From an uncultured Bacteroidota bacterium (GTDB lineage: Bacteria > Bacteroidota > Bacteroidia > Flavobacteriales > Flavobacteriaceae), in contig CACIXU010000004.1 of the NCBI GenBank assembly GCA_902590705.1, positions 60,620 through 124,619 on the forward strand: a stretch of 64,000 nucleotides of DNA. Reading direction: 5' to 3'. The notes below the pieces were generated by a model. That model had not been told where the DNA came from. It saw only the letters and a program-made list of their open reading frames with translations, and made no database searches. Below, one piece after another: positions 10,803-21,008 of this stretch (the stretch's first letter is position 1; each line of letters opens with the position of its first letter). A program made the translations under genes and the position numbers.

Positions 10803-12206
10803 TTATTGATTCTCCATAATTTGACTATCAATCTTTTTGCCAAGGCTATCCATTAATTTATTATATGATTTTAAATGTGATAAATTATTCATTTGTAAAG
10901 GGTCTAAATTATTTTCATAAATCATTCTATCTAAAATCTTATCTCCAATATTATATTTCCATTCAGAGTAGAAAAAATTATCAGACATATAAGTGTCACC
11001 ATTTATATATCTAGAAAAAGCAAATGTTTTAGTTATTTTATTTGGGTCATTTAAATTCTCTACTAATGAGTTTCCTTGAAGATTTTTGGGGCCATTTATA
11101 TTTAGGAGTTCACAAATAGTAGGGTATAGGTCAACTAATTCAGCAAATGAATCAGATTGAGATGATTTTGTTAATCCTGGAACTTTAATTATTAATGGTA
11201 CCTGTAACTCTGTCTTGAAGAGACTATGCTTTGACCATCTGTTATGTTCTGACAAGCTGAAACCATGATCACTAGTTAAAATTACTATTGTATCCTTTGC
11301 AAGACCCAATTCATCCAAAGCAGTTAAAACACGACCGATTTGAGCATCAATATAACTGACACAAGCATAATAAGCATGAATTAGTTTTTTTGCAAGCTTT
11401 TCCTCTACATCAACATTTTTGGTAATGTCTTTATATGCAGTCAGTTCATACCATGTCTGAGCTCTTTTAGGAGCCGTAGATGGAAAATCTTTGTTAATGG
11501 GAAATTTAATTTCAGTTGGATCATAAAGATCCCAATATTTTTTGGGAGCATTAAAAGGAAGATGAGGTTTTACAAATCCACTAAATAGCAGAAACGGTTT
11601 CCCGTCATCTTTTAATTTTATAAGATCAGAGATAGTTTTTGTTGCAATTTGACCATCAAAATAGGCGTCATCATCCACCATAGCCGCTTCATAAGCTGGC
11701 ACCTCTTTTTTCGATTTTTCGTTTTCGATATTTTCCTCTAGTTTATAATTTCTCCAAGTTACTTCTTGAGGAGGGTCCCAAACCTCTGACCAGGTGTGTT
11801 TCATGTCAGCTGAATTATGTGATACTTTTCCATTACTTATTGTAGTGTATCCATTATCCTTAAGTAATCCAGAAAGCGTTATAGCATCTGGCATCTCCTC
11901 ATCAATTCTTGAGAAATAATTTACAAAACGGGTTTTATTTGGACGAAACCCTGTAAGTAAACTTGCACGCGAGGCACCACATACTGGAATATTACAAAAG
12001 GCATTGTTAAACTGTACTGATGATTTCGATAGTTCTTCAATATTTGGCGCTATAATATGTTTTTTCCCATAATTAGGCAGCTCAGGTCTTAAGTCATCTA
12101 CAATAATAAAAAGGACATTTTTTGGTTTTTTTTCCTGTGAAAAGATTTGCTGTGAAAAAATAAATAGTGACAGAAAAATTATGGATTTAAAGAATTTATA
12201 TTTCAT
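10803..12206 (-). CDS. S1-family sulfatase (iduronate-2-sulfatase-like)
   Basis: Signal peptide; NVLFIIVDDLRPELPNYG; CGASRASLLTGFRPNKT (C-x-A-x-R formylglycine motif); TIVILTSDHGFSLSEHNRWSKHSLFKTELQVPLI. Confidence 0.92.
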   Translation of the reverse strand: MKYKFFKSIIFLSLFIFSQQIFSQEKKPKNVLFIIVDDLRPELPNYGKKHIIAPNIEELSKSSVQFNNAFCNIPVCGASRASLLTGFRPNKTRFVNYFSRIDEEMPDAITLSGLLKDNGYTTISNGKVSHNSADMKHTWSEVWDPPQEVTWRNYKLEENIENEKSKKEVPAYEAAMVDDDAYFDGQIATKTISDLIKLKDDGKPFLLFSGFVKPHLPFNAPKKYWDLYDPTEIKFPINKDFPSTAPKRAQTWYELTAYKDITKNVDVEEKLAKKLIHAYYACVSYIDAQIGRVLTALDELGLAKDTIVILTSDHGFSLSEHNRWSKHSLFKTELQVPLIIKVPGLTKSSQSDSFAELVDLYPTICELLNINGPKNLQGNSLVENLNDPNKITKTFAFSRYINGDTYMSDNFFYSEWKYNIGDKILDRMIYENNLDPLQMNNLSHLKSYNKLMDSLGKKIDSQIMENQ

Positions 12207-12245
12207 ATTTAAAATTTTGAACTTGAGATTTATCTCAAGTTTAAT

Positions 12246-14873
12246 TTATTGTTGGGTTAAAATCATTTTTTTAATGGCGTAATAGGCAGGTTTCGGGTTT
12301 AATTTAGAATCAAAAATGAATCGATGTTTATTATGATGAGGACCTGGTTTACCATCTACCATACCCCAAGTATTAAAAGTAACAACACCATGATCTTTTT
12401 TTGAAAGTAAGACACCTATTATATTTGCATAAGCTTTAGCCTGCCTCTGAAGTGCTTCATTTGAATTATTTCCATCCTCAATTCGGTAATCCATTTCAGT
12501 TACATGGAAATCCAAATCGTTTTTATGTGCCCAATCGATTAAATCGCCTAAAAATTTTAATTGTGAACTATCATTCGCTAAAGGTTGATCGCTCCTAAGG
12601 TGTGCTTGCCATCCTAGACCATTTATTCTCAGTCCTTTTGATTTTAGGTAAAGAATCGTTTTCTTTACTTGCCTCCACATTTTGGGCTCCATTCCCCCAT
12701 GCTGGTTGAAAACCAAACTGATGTTGGGTGCATAACGATTGGCAATTTCAAAAGCCTTTATTATATAGGAGGGATAACCATTTTCATCTCTCCCAATTTG
12801 TGTCCACGGGTTTTCCCATTTATCCATTCCTGGTTTTTCTTTAAACCAATTTCCTTCTCTTGTTATCGTCTCATTTACTACGTCCATCCACTTCACACTC
12901 GGCTCTTGATTCATTTTTTTACACAGGGCTGTGAAATATTCAGTCATATTTTTTTCGAGTTCTTTTGGGGTTCTATTATCTGCTTTTGCCCATCTCGAAG
13001 CTTGTGGGCTCACCGGACCGTGTATCCTTAATTTAATTTGGTATTTATCTGCAAAACTTAGATAATCATCTATTAGGGTCCAGTCCCATACTCCAGGGGA
13101 AGGATGAACTCTAACTTGTTTTGCGCAATTCTCGGGAGTTGAGTAAATAAATTCTCCTAAGAATAGATCTGATACTTTTGTATTTAGCTGATCATGATTT
13201 AAAGTTGCCCCAATGACTACATTATTGTTATCGTAATTATTTTGATCTAATAATTTTTGAATACCAATTCCAAATTTACTTTTGGGTTTATTGATAAGGG
13301 TTTTCTTTGGAGGACTTAAAAAAGCCAATCCATCTGCTTTAATTTTCTTGTAAATACTATCATATCCATCGACTTGTATCAAATTTTCTGTTTCTAAGGG
13401 ATCTTTAGAATAATCAAATAATTCCTCTTGAATGATATCTTTTTCACTTATTTCTTTCCCAATTTTTGATTTATTGATCCAAAGGGTATACCTGTAATCT
13501 GATGATCTAAAGCTGTAGCCCATATTTTGATTTCTTAGGTACTGGCTAACTGCATATTCTTTAACGGACTGAACTGAGCCATCCATTAATGGCAAGAGTG
13601 ATTTGCCATCCAATCCATTATGCAAAGGAATATTGGCTAGTTCACAAAGTGTTGGAAAAATATCGACAAATTCAGTTGGGGAGTAAACCTTTCTAGGTGT
13701 TTGATCTTGAGGGGCATATATAATTAGAGGGGATCTAGTGGCCTGCTCAAAATTGGAATGCTTATTCCACAAACGGTGATCACCCAAATGATAACCGTGG
13801 TCTCCCCAAATAACTATAATGGTGTTGTCCATTAATCCTTTTGCATTTAATTTCTTTAAGATTTTTCCTATTTGAAAATCGATAAAAGTTACACATGCAT
13901 AATAACCGTGGATTAATTCTCTTTCTAAATTATCATCCAGTTGTAATTGTCTATTTTCATCTAATTTATAGTCCCAATCAGGTGCTGAAAATGAGCGCAT
14001 TTCACCGGAATTGTGATACGATAATCTACCTGTATTCTTTGCCCTTTCTCTAAACTCGGCTAATGGCATACGTTCCCTCTTATAAAGATCCCAATATTGT
14101 TTTGGGGCGGAAAACGGAAGATGGGGTTTTCTAAAACCAACTGCCAGGAAAAATGGAGATTTACTGTCTTTGGTCAAATCATCAATCATATCAACTGCCT
14201 TAGCTGCAATAACTCCATCTGCATATGCCTGATCAGGTTTATCACTAAATGAGACGGGTGGCTTATATTTATTTTTTAGTGATTCGCCTAGATTGCCATT
14301 TCTGCTTATGCCATCTTTTTTTATGATAGAATTAATGTTAGCCTTTATTTTTTCATTTTGATAGTCTCCAAGAGTAGGGGGTCCGAAGGGTTTGGGGTAA
14401 GATAGCTGGTGAGGCTTAACAAATGGAATACTCCATGAAGGGGCATCGCTTTTTTTATCTACTCCCCTGGGGTCGAATATTTTTCCAACTCCAGCAGTAA
14501 TAAATCCCATGGCTTTGAAATGTTGTGGAAGGGTGACAATATTAGGCTTCTTATCCCTCATTTTGGTATTTAAATCGTAAACCTTGGTATAATCTGGACG
14601 TTTTCCTGTCAAAAGACTTATCCTAGACGGACTACAAATTGCTTGTTGTGTGTGATTATTTAAAAATAAGGTTGACTTACGCGATAAGAAATCAAGATTA
14701 GGTGTTATAGCCATCGCATCACCATAGCTTCTTATAGTTGGTTTTAAATCATCAACTGCGATGAAAACAATATTATAGGAAGTATTGTTTTGAGCTTTAC
14801 TAAATGTCAGAAACAATAAGTAAATCACAACAAATGTATTTCTGTATTTTTTCCTTGATGAAATTAGAACCAA
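12246..14873 (-). CDS. Sulfatase-GH10 endo-xylanase fusion: N-terminal S1 sulfatase (about 13330-14873) and C-terminal GH10 (about 12246-13235)
   Basis: Sulfatase: IVFIAVDDLKPTIRSYG, AICSPSRISLLTGKRP (CSPSR at 14622-14636), IWGDHGYHLGDHRLWNKHSNFEQATRSPLI. GH10: GATLNHDQL, IHGPVSPQASRWAKA, WMDVVNETI (acid/base), GLGWQAHLRS, DFHVTEMDYRI (nucleophile), VVTFNTWGMVDGKPG. One uninterrupted 875-aa ORF. Confidence 0.92.
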   Translation of the reverse strand: MVLISSRKKYRNTFVVIYLLFLTFSKAQNNTSYNIVFIAVDDLKPTIRSYGDAMAITPNLDFLSRKSTLFLNNHTQQAICSPSRISLLTGKRPDYTKVYDLNTKMRDKKPNIVTLPQHFKAMGFITAGVGKIFDPRGVDKKSDAPSWSIPFVKPHQLSYPKPFGPPTLGDYQNEKIKANINSIIKKDGISRNGNLGESLKNKYKPPVSFSDKPDQAYADGVIAAKAVDMIDDLTKDSKSPFFLAVGFRKPHLPFSAPKQYWDLYKRERMPLAEFRERAKNTGRLSYHNSGEMRSFSAPDWDYKLDENRQLQLDDNLERELIHGYYACVTFIDFQIGKILKKLNAKGLMDNTIIVIWGDHGYHLGDHRLWNKHSNFEQATRSPLIIYAPQDQTPRKVYSPTEFVDIFPTLCELANIPLHNGLDGKSLLPLMDGSVQSVKEYAVSQYLRNQNMGYSFRSSDYRYTLWINKSKIGKEISEKDIIQEELFDYSKDPLETENLIQVDGYDSIYKKIKADGLAFLSPPKKTLINKPKSKFGIGIQKLLDQNNYDNNNVVIGATLNHDQLNTKVSDLFLGEFIYSTPENCAKQVRVHPSPGVWDWTLIDDYLSFADKYQIKLRIHGPVSPQASRWAKADNRTPKELEKNMTEYFTALCKKMNQEPSVKWMDVVNETITREGNWFKEKPGMDKWENPWTQIGRDENGYPSYIIKAFEIANRYAPNISLVFNQHGGMEPKMWRQVKKTILYLKSKGLRINGLGWQAHLRSDQPLANDSSQLKFLGDLIDWAHKNDLDFHVTEMDYRIEDGNNSNEALQRQAKAYANIIGVLLSKKDHGVVTFNTWGMVDGKPGPHHNKHRFIFDSKLNPKPAYYAIKKMILTQQ

Positions 14874-14922
14874 TTTATTTCAAGTTATTATCTATGTTAA
14901 TTTTATTGAAATGACTTAAAAA

Positions 14923-14955
14923 AAAACCCGCCATTTTAAAAAATTAGCGGGTTTT
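14923..14955 (-). terminator. Intra-operon hairpin terminator/attenuator downstream of the SusCD genes
   Basis: aaaacccgc cattttaaaaaatta gcgggtttt inverted repeat with A/T flanks, in the 125-bp gap between the small ORF and the sulfatase-GH10 gene. Confidence 0.75.
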
Positions 14956-14997
14956 AAAATACTTAATCATTAAAATAATTTGACAATAAAGAACTAA

Positions 14998-15348
14998 TTA
15001 CTTAGTATCAGCTTCTTTTCTTGCTTTGTTACTCAGACTCATGACCTTATTCGCCATTTTTTTTCCAAACCGATCAGTTAGTTTATTTTTAGCGTTCACA
15101 TATTCTTCAGTATAAACCTCTCTTTTTTGCTCTTGTGAAAGTCCTTTGCCTCTGATTTTTTTCGATGCGTTTACCACGCGATCTAAAAAAACTTGATTAA
15201 TAAAAGCCGTGTCCTCTTCTGTAAGTTCCATATTTTTTGCAACATAATCTGAAAATAGTTTTGCTCTATCTACTTGATATTTATTTGCAGTTTGTGCAAG
15301 GCCAACTATAGGCAAAGCAAGAAAAAGAATTAAAAATAATTTTTTCAT
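14998..15348 (-). CDS. Small secreted/periplasmic helical protein (Spy/LTXXQ-like?), start reassigned to MKKLFLILF
   Basis: Signal peptide MKKLFLILFLALPIVGLAQ then Lys/Glu-rich helical ~100 aa containing GLSQEQKREVYTEEYVNAKNKL; adjacent to susD. Confidence 0.55.
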   Translation of the reverse strand: MKKLFLILFLALPIVGLAQTANKYQVDRAKLFSDYVAKNMELTEEDTAFINQVFLDRVVNASKKIRGKGLSQEQKREVYTEEYVNAKNKLTDRFGKKMANKVMSLSNKARKEADTK

Positions 15349-15358
15349 TTTAAATACT

Positions 15359-16897
15359 TTAATCAATTAATTCGTTAGTGTTGATTTCATCCGTTGGAAA
15401 AGGTAAAAACATAACTTTACCTTCATCTTCTGATAGAATAAGATCTCTGTTGGCTACATAATGAGCAGTACCAATTTTATCGTTATTTGGTTTAATAGTA
15501 TTCTCCAAGAAATATTGGAAACCTCTTCTTCTGTTATTATGTGCATCCTGTCCCTCTCCTAAAAGTTCAAACTTATACTCATCCATAATTGCGTTTCTAA
15601 ATGATGCTTGACCTTGACTATATTCAGCTCGAGCAGTTACTCCTGCCCTAGAAAGAACTTCATTAAGATAAATCATTTCCTCACCATTTTGAAGTTCATT
15701 TGATATTTCGGCTAACATCAAAAGTAAGTCAGCATAACGATATATAAGAATATTTTGACTGTTGTATTGTTGGTTATGAGAAGTGTCTTTTTCAACAAAT
15801 TTAAAGAAGTAGGGATGTGCATTCCTGAAGTTATTTCTATTTTGTCTAACAGGCCAAACCTCAACTGGGTTACCATTATCTGCACGATTCCAAGAAGATA
15901 AATAAGTCCCAGCAATTCGATTGTCATTAGGGTAAGTAGCTACGTGATAATCATAAAAAGTTGCAAGAACACTGAACCATCCAAAATGCATCCCCATTTT
16001 ATATTTAAATGGAGTATAGTTTCTTCCCATTTGAGAATTAGCTGCAGCTTCAGAAATTTGAAGCTCAAAAATTGATTCCGTAGAATTTTCTCCATCAGTA
16101 CTAAAAAGGCTACCAAAATCGCTAACTAAAGTATATTGTCCGTAAGCTTTTTTCGCTTCATTATAGGCCTCTTGCCAATAGTTACTAATCGATGGATCAG
16201 CAATCGTTGCATTGGTAGCCATAGTCATATACAATTTTGCCAATAACATTGAAGCAGCGTGTTGTTTAGGATAACCCTTGCCAGCATCCCCATTCATAAG
16301 GCTTTGAGCCATTTTAGCATCCGAAACAATTTGAGCATAAACTTCAGCCTGAGTAGATTTAGCTTTATTAAGGTTATCAGATGAGGGTAATTCTAACCAT
16401 AAGGGAATGTCTCCCCACAAACGAACTAAATTAAAATAGGACCATGCTCTAATAAAATATGCATGACCAGCTACATCATTAATAGGGTCAAGTGCATCAT
16501 TTTCATTGATTGCTACATATGAAATTATTGCATTACTCCTAGCAATTGCAGAGTAGAGTCCCCGCCATAGAAATGCTGAATCAGCATCTAGAGTAGGCTT
16601 TAATGAAAATAAGTTAGCATTATTTACATTGTTTACATTGTTACCATTTTTTCCGGTACCAAATAGTCCTGAAAAACCATTTACTACGAAATACCTTCTT
16701 TCTTGGGCATCATAATTGGTTAAGGCTTCATAGGCGCCGTCCCTTGCAGCTGCAGCTGTATTGGGGTCAGTGTATATATTACTATCAAGAAAAATTGGTG
16801 ATTCATCAAGATCACAGGAAAGATAAATTCCTGAAAGCATTATAAATAATAGGGCTTTGAAGTAATTTGATATATTGTTTATTATAAATTTTTTCAT
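15359..16897 (-). CDS. SusD/RagB-like outer-membrane glycan-binding lipoprotein
   Basis: Lipobox GIYLSCDLDESP; SNAIISYV, AHAYFIRAWSYFNLVRLWGDIPLWLE, YRYADLLLMLAEISNEL, C-terminal LFLPFPTDEINTN-type end; follows SusC. Confidence 0.95.
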   Translation of the reverse strand: MKKFIINNISNYFKALLFIMLSGIYLSCDLDESPIFLDSNIYTDPNTAAAARDGAYEALTNYDAQERRYFVVNGFSGLFGTGKNGNNVNNVNNANLFSLKPTLDADSAFLWRGLYSAIARSNAIISYVAINENDALDPINDVAGHAYFIRAWSYFNLVRLWGDIPLWLELPSSDNLNKAKSTQAEVYAQIVSDAKMAQSLMNGDAGKGYPKQHAASMLLAKLYMTMATNATIADPSISNYWQEAYNEAKKAYGQYTLVSDFGSLFSTDGENSTESIFELQISEAAANSQMGRNYTPFKYKMGMHFGWFSVLATFYDYHVATYPNDNRIAGTYLSSWNRADNGNPVEVWPVRQNRNNFRNAHPYFFKFVEKDTSHNQQYNSQNILIYRYADLLLMLAEISNELQNGEEMIYLNEVLSRAGVTARAEYSQGQASFRNAIMDEYKFELLGEGQDAHNNRRRGFQYFLENTIKPNNDKIGTAHYVANRDLILSEDEGKVMFLPFPTDEINTNELID

Positions 16898-16908
16898 GAT
16901 TTCGTATA

Positions 16909-19900
16909 TTAAAAGTTCATGTTAATTCCTACCAAAATATTCTTAGCGTTTGGAGGACTGTGCCAATCCACACCTTGAATAAGACCTGTCCACATAAAGC
17001 TTGTGACCTCAGGATCGAAGCCAGTATAGTCTGTCCAAGTAAACAAGTTTTGACCAGTAACATAAACACTTAGTTTTGACGGTTTAAATGCTGACGTACC
17101 TCCAAAGAACTGATTCACAGGAACATCATAAGCCAATGTTACATTATTTAATCTAAGGAAACTTCCATCTTCTAAAAAGTTGTCAGTCATTGTCCTTCTG
17201 TTTATATGTTTTTGATACCCAACTTTTGGATAAGTAGTATTAGGGTTTTCAGGGGTCCAAGCGTTAAAATAGGCATCTGACATTATATTTCTAGCAAAGT
17301 TTCCTCCCTCAGCCATTGCTGTCCCTAGTTGTGGTGTTGCTCCATTAGCTATTTGATTACCTTCAACACCATTAAATAGCATACTTAAAGATAAATTTTT
17401 GTATGAAGCATTAATGTTAAATCCATAAACAAAGTCAGGATTAGGGTTCCCAATAATCGTCCTATCTAATGTATTTACCTCGCCATCACCGTTTGAATCA
17501 ATAATCTTGAGATCACCTGGCTCAGACATAACACCATCAATTAGATACATTTGATCATCCTGTTGAAAGATACCATCAGTTTTCCAACCATAAAAAAGCG
17601 CAGCTTCCTCACCATCAATAAATGCATTTGCAGGATGAGAAAAATGTTGGCCTCTACTTATTGACTGGCCTTGATAAAAAGCTCTTTTCTCTAATTTTCC
17701 ATCAATCAAAATATCAGCAGGTGGCAAACCTAGATTTACAATCTTAGTTCTATTAAATGCTATGTTTCCACCTATTGAAAGGTTTAAGTCCTCGCTTTCC
17801 AATGCTGCTATATCAAGTCCAAGTTCAATTCCTTTGTTCTCAAGCTCCCCTCTGTTTAGAGAAATATTAGAAAAACCTGATGAGGTAGGTATTGGAGCAA
17901 CTTGAAGCAGATCTTTTGTAGTCTTATCGTACACATCTACAGTTCCAGAAATCCTACCATTTAAAATTCCAAAATCAACTCCAACATTTATTTGCTCCGT
18001 AGTCTCCCAAGTTAATTGATCATTAGCAATATTATTTAAGATTAAAGGAATAGTAGTTCCATTACCAGGAGTACCATATAATACGCTTGGATCTGAACCG
18101 AAATTTGAAAGGGTTGCGTATGATCCTATACCATGATTTCCAATTTGACCCCATCCTGCCCTCACTTTAAGGTTAGAAAAAAGATCCAAATCTTTTATAA
18201 AATCCTCACTGCCTGCTCTCCAAGCAAAGGCAAATGAGGGGAAAAAGCCATATCTGTTGTCTTCACTGAATTTTGAGACCCCATCTCTCCTGAAAGTTGA
18301 GGTTAAAACATATTTGTCTCTAAATGTGTAATTAAATCTTCCCAATAATGAAAACATCTTTTGGTCTTGTGCAATATACGCTAAGGGGGTTGTGATGTTG
18401 GACCCTAAAAAAGGTTGCCTTACGGTTAACTGAGTAGAATCAAAATTTGTTACTATGTAAACACTTTTTTCAACATCTCTGACATCATAAGTTACACCAA
18501 GTGTTGCATTTACTCTATGATTTTTATTAAAGTTTCGGTTAAATCTCAAAAAATTATTAACCTGATAAGACTTTTGATTTAAACCGTTTAGCACTAACAT
18601 TCCGTTATTAACTGCTCCTTGGAAGGTTGTTACTCCATAAAAACGTCTTCTGTCTTTACTTCTCATATTTCCTCCAGCCTTGAATTCGTATGAAAGACCT
18701 TTGATAGGGAAATCATATTTTACAGACAAAGAACCAATAAGTCTATCCTCTACTGATTCGTCATGATAATCATCTATCCAAGTGTAAGGGTTTGCATTAA
18801 AGTCATCGTCATCTTGTGCTAAATCAGGATCGGTAAAGTCATCTATTATACTTGGATTAGCCGGTCTAAAAGAAAGAATATTTCTTACAAAACTTTGCTT
18901 GTTTCCAATTAGGTCCCCACCTTCAGAAAAATCTGATTCAGAAAAGAAAGCACTAAATCTAGCCTCAACTTTTAAATTATCAGTAACATTTTGGTTAACA
19001 TTAATTCTGATGTCTCCCGATTTAAAACCTGAATTTTTTACAAGTCCAGCTTGGTCATTGAAACCTGCTGAGATATAATAGTCTCCCTTCTCACTCCCTC
19101 CAGATACAGAAGCTCCAAAATTTGTGCTTTTACCAACTTGTAAAACTTCATCTTGCCAATCAGTCAGTGAAGCCGGTTCAGCTTGTAATACATTACCTGA
19201 ATAACCAAAAACTGTTCCGTCAATTACCTCCCAATTTCGAGGGTTGCCTGCCCAGTCTTGAACGTCATTATCGTAATTTATGTAATCCATAGGGTCAAGA
19301 ACATCAATCCTTTTTGAAAGACTTCTGAATGAAGAACTATAAAATACATTTATATCATTTTTATCTTTTTTACCTTTTTTAGTTGTAATTAAAACTACAC
19401 CATTAGCTCCCCTAGAACCATATATAGCTGTAGCTGATGCATCTTTTAGTATTTGCATACTTTCAATATCTCTAGGATTTATACCATTTAGTCCATTTTG
19501 CTGCTCTTGGCCAGTATTTCCAAAACCACCTGTTCCTTGAGTTCCTTCTCCAGCAGATGAGATAATAACACCATCAACAACATAAAGAGGCTCGTTATTT
19601 CCTCTTAAACTGTTTGTTCCTCTTATTCTTACACTAATTCCTGAGTTAGGATTAGCTGCGTTTTGTGTTACTTGAACACCAGCAGCCCTACCTTGAAGTA
19701 ATTGATCAATAGTAACGGATTGTCTAGCAATATTGTCCTCCACTTTCACAGAAGCTACGGACCCTGTTAGATCCCGCTTTAATACTGTTCCATATCCGAC
19801 AACTACTACCTCGTCAAGCTCAGATACGTCAGGACTTAAATTTACATTAACTGTACTTTTTCCAGTAATATTGACTTGGCTTTCAAGAAAGCCAATGTAA

Positions 19901-20112
19901 GAAAAAATTAGTGTGTCAGATCCTTCAGGGATATTTACACTGTAATTACCATCAAAATCAGTAATAGATCCAACTCCATCTGATCCTTTAACAGATACCG
20001 TTGCCCCAGGAAGTGGGTTTCCTGTATCGTCAAAAACCACTCCACTAACAATGGAATCTTGGGCCATTATTAATGAGGGTAACATTAAAAGTGTTATTAA
20101 AAACTTTTTCAT
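16909..20112 (-). CDS. SusC/RagA-like TonB-dependent outer-membrane transporter
   Basis: VVFDDTGNPLPGATVSVKGS carboxypeptidase-like domain, VVVGYGTVLKRDLTGSVASV, PLYVVDGVIIS, DASATAIYGSRGANGVVLITTK, C-terminal barrel. Confidence 0.97.
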   Translation of the reverse strand: MKKFLITLLMLPSLIMAQDSIVSGVVFDDTGNPLPGATVSVKGSDGVGSITDFDGNYSVNIPEGSDTLIFSYIGFLESQVNITGKSTVNVNLSPDVSELDEVVVVGYGTVLKRDLTGSVASVKVEDNIARQSVTIDQLLQGRAAGVQVTQNAANPNSGISVRIRGTNSLRGNNEPLYVVDGVIISSAGEGTQGTGGFGNTGQEQQNGLNGINPRDIESMQILKDASATAIYGSRGANGVVLITTKKGKKDKNDINVFYSSSFRSLSKRIDVLDPMDYINYDNDVQDWAGNPRNWEVIDGTVFGYSGNVLQAEPASLTDWQDEVLQVGKSTNFGASVSGGSEKGDYYISAGFNDQAGLVKNSGFKSGDIRINVNQNVTDNLKVEARFSAFFSESDFSEGGDLIGNKQSFVRNILSFRPANPSIIDDFTDPDLAQDDDDFNANPYTWIDDYHDESVEDRLIGSLSVKYDFPIKGLSYEFKAGGNMRSKDRRRFYGVTTFQGAVNNGMLVLNGLNQKSYQVNNFLRFNRNFNKNHRVNATLGVTYDVRDVEKSVYIVTNFDSTQLTVRQPFLGSNITTPLAYIAQDQKMFSLLGRFNYTFRDKYVLTSTFRRDGVSKFSEDNRYGFFPSFAFAWRAGSEDFIKDLDLFSNLKVRAGWGQIGNHGIGSYATLSNFGSDPSVLYGTPGNGTTIPLILNNIANDQLTWETTEQINVGVDFGILNGRISGTVDVYDKTTKDLLQVAPIPTSSGFSNISLNRGELENKGIELGLDIAALESEDLNLSIGGNIAFNRTKIVNLGLPPADILIDGKLEKRAFYQGQSISRGQHFSHPANAFIDGEEAALFYGWKTDGIFQQDDQMYLIDGVMSEPGDLKIIDSNGDGEVNTLDRTIIGNPNPDFVYGFNINASYKNLSLSMLFNGVEGNQIANGATPQLGTAMAEGGNFARNIMSDAYFNAWTPENPNTTYPKVGYQKHINRRTMTDNFLEDGSFLRLNNVTLAYDVPVNQFFGGTSAFKPSKLSVYVTGQNLFTWTDYTGFDPEVTSFMWTGLIQGVDWHSPPNAKNILVGINMNF

Positions 20113-20273
20113 TTGTTTGGTTTAAATTAATTGATCAAAATTAACTAGTCGCTAACCTTGAACTTACAACTTTTGGTTTATTTTTTATAATAAATTAATC
20201 AATAATTGGAAAATCTTTGTTCTGGTCTATTTCCTTTATAGGAGTTTGTAAGCTTTAGTTTTCATTAATTAAA

Positions 20274-21008
20274 TTAATCAACTCTAAAAGAAAAGACTAT
20301 AGAGTAAGAGCTATTGTTGTTAGAATCAGTTGCTTTAACTCTCCAATAATAACTTTTTCCTGAACTAACTTGTACTGACTTAAATTTAGCTGAAAGATTT
20401 TTGTTTGAGGAAATAGGCTCTTGTAATCCATCAGTTTTATCAATATAAAGGTCATAAGTAAGGGATGAATTTTCTGGGTGAGACCCATCCCAGCTTAATT
20501 CAACCGATGAAGTACTTGATGAGTATACATGACCAGAAGAGGGAGATATTAGAGTTGATGGATAAGGGGGATAGTTACTTATTCCATTCCCTGATAAATA
20601 GAATTTCCAAGTAGAAGATTCAGCAGTTTTGGATGTGCCATTCCTTTTTGAAGTAACCTTCCATGAGTATGGCTTACCATTGCTTAGTGTAACCGCTTTG
20701 TTTGTAGACGTTATGTTTGTTTGATTGATTACTTGATTAGAATTTAAATTAGTAATTCTAAGATCATAACTATCTGTATTATTTCCTGCAGTCCATTGAA
20801 AGTTTACACTACTTTGTGAATCACTTACAGATGTTCCTTCCTCACAGACTTTGTTGTTCGTCGGACTTGTTAGCATTGCCACTGAGGGAGGATCAACTGT
20901 TTGAACTGGAGGGGTGATTACATCATCACTACCACCATCACCTCCACCTCCACAAGAAATTATGAAAAGGGATGCAAACGCAAAATATTTGAAAAACACC
21001 TTTTTCAT
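20274..21008 (-). CDS. Surface lipoprotein with two FN3-like domains, paralogous to 5750-6433
   Basis: Lipobox IISCGGGG; SSVNFQWTAGNNTDSYDLRI...YSWKVTSK; SYYWRVKATDSNNNSS; 4-bp overlap with 21005-25975. Confidence 0.75.
   Translation of the reverse strand: MKKVFFKYFAFASLFIISCGGGGDGGSDDVITPPVQTVDPPSVAMLTSPTNNKVCEEGTSVSDSQSSVNFQWTAGNNTDSYDLRITNLNSNQVINQTNITSTNKAVTLSNGKPYSWKVTSKRNGTSKTAESSTWKFYLSGNGISNYPPYPSTLISPSSGHVYSSSTSSVELSWDGSHPENSSLTYDLYIDKTDGLQEPISSNKNLSAKFKSVQVSSGKSYYWRVKATDSNNNSSYSIVFSFRVD

Noticed and set aside
10803-12206. Considered as an inactive sulfatase because the motif is CGASR rather than CxPxR
   Set aside because: C-x-A-x-R variants are accepted formylglycine motifs; the remaining active-site residues look intact.
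12669-13031. Plus-strand ORF of 120 aa antisense to the GH10 domain
   Set aside because: Fully antisense to a well-supported catalytic domain; no family signal.
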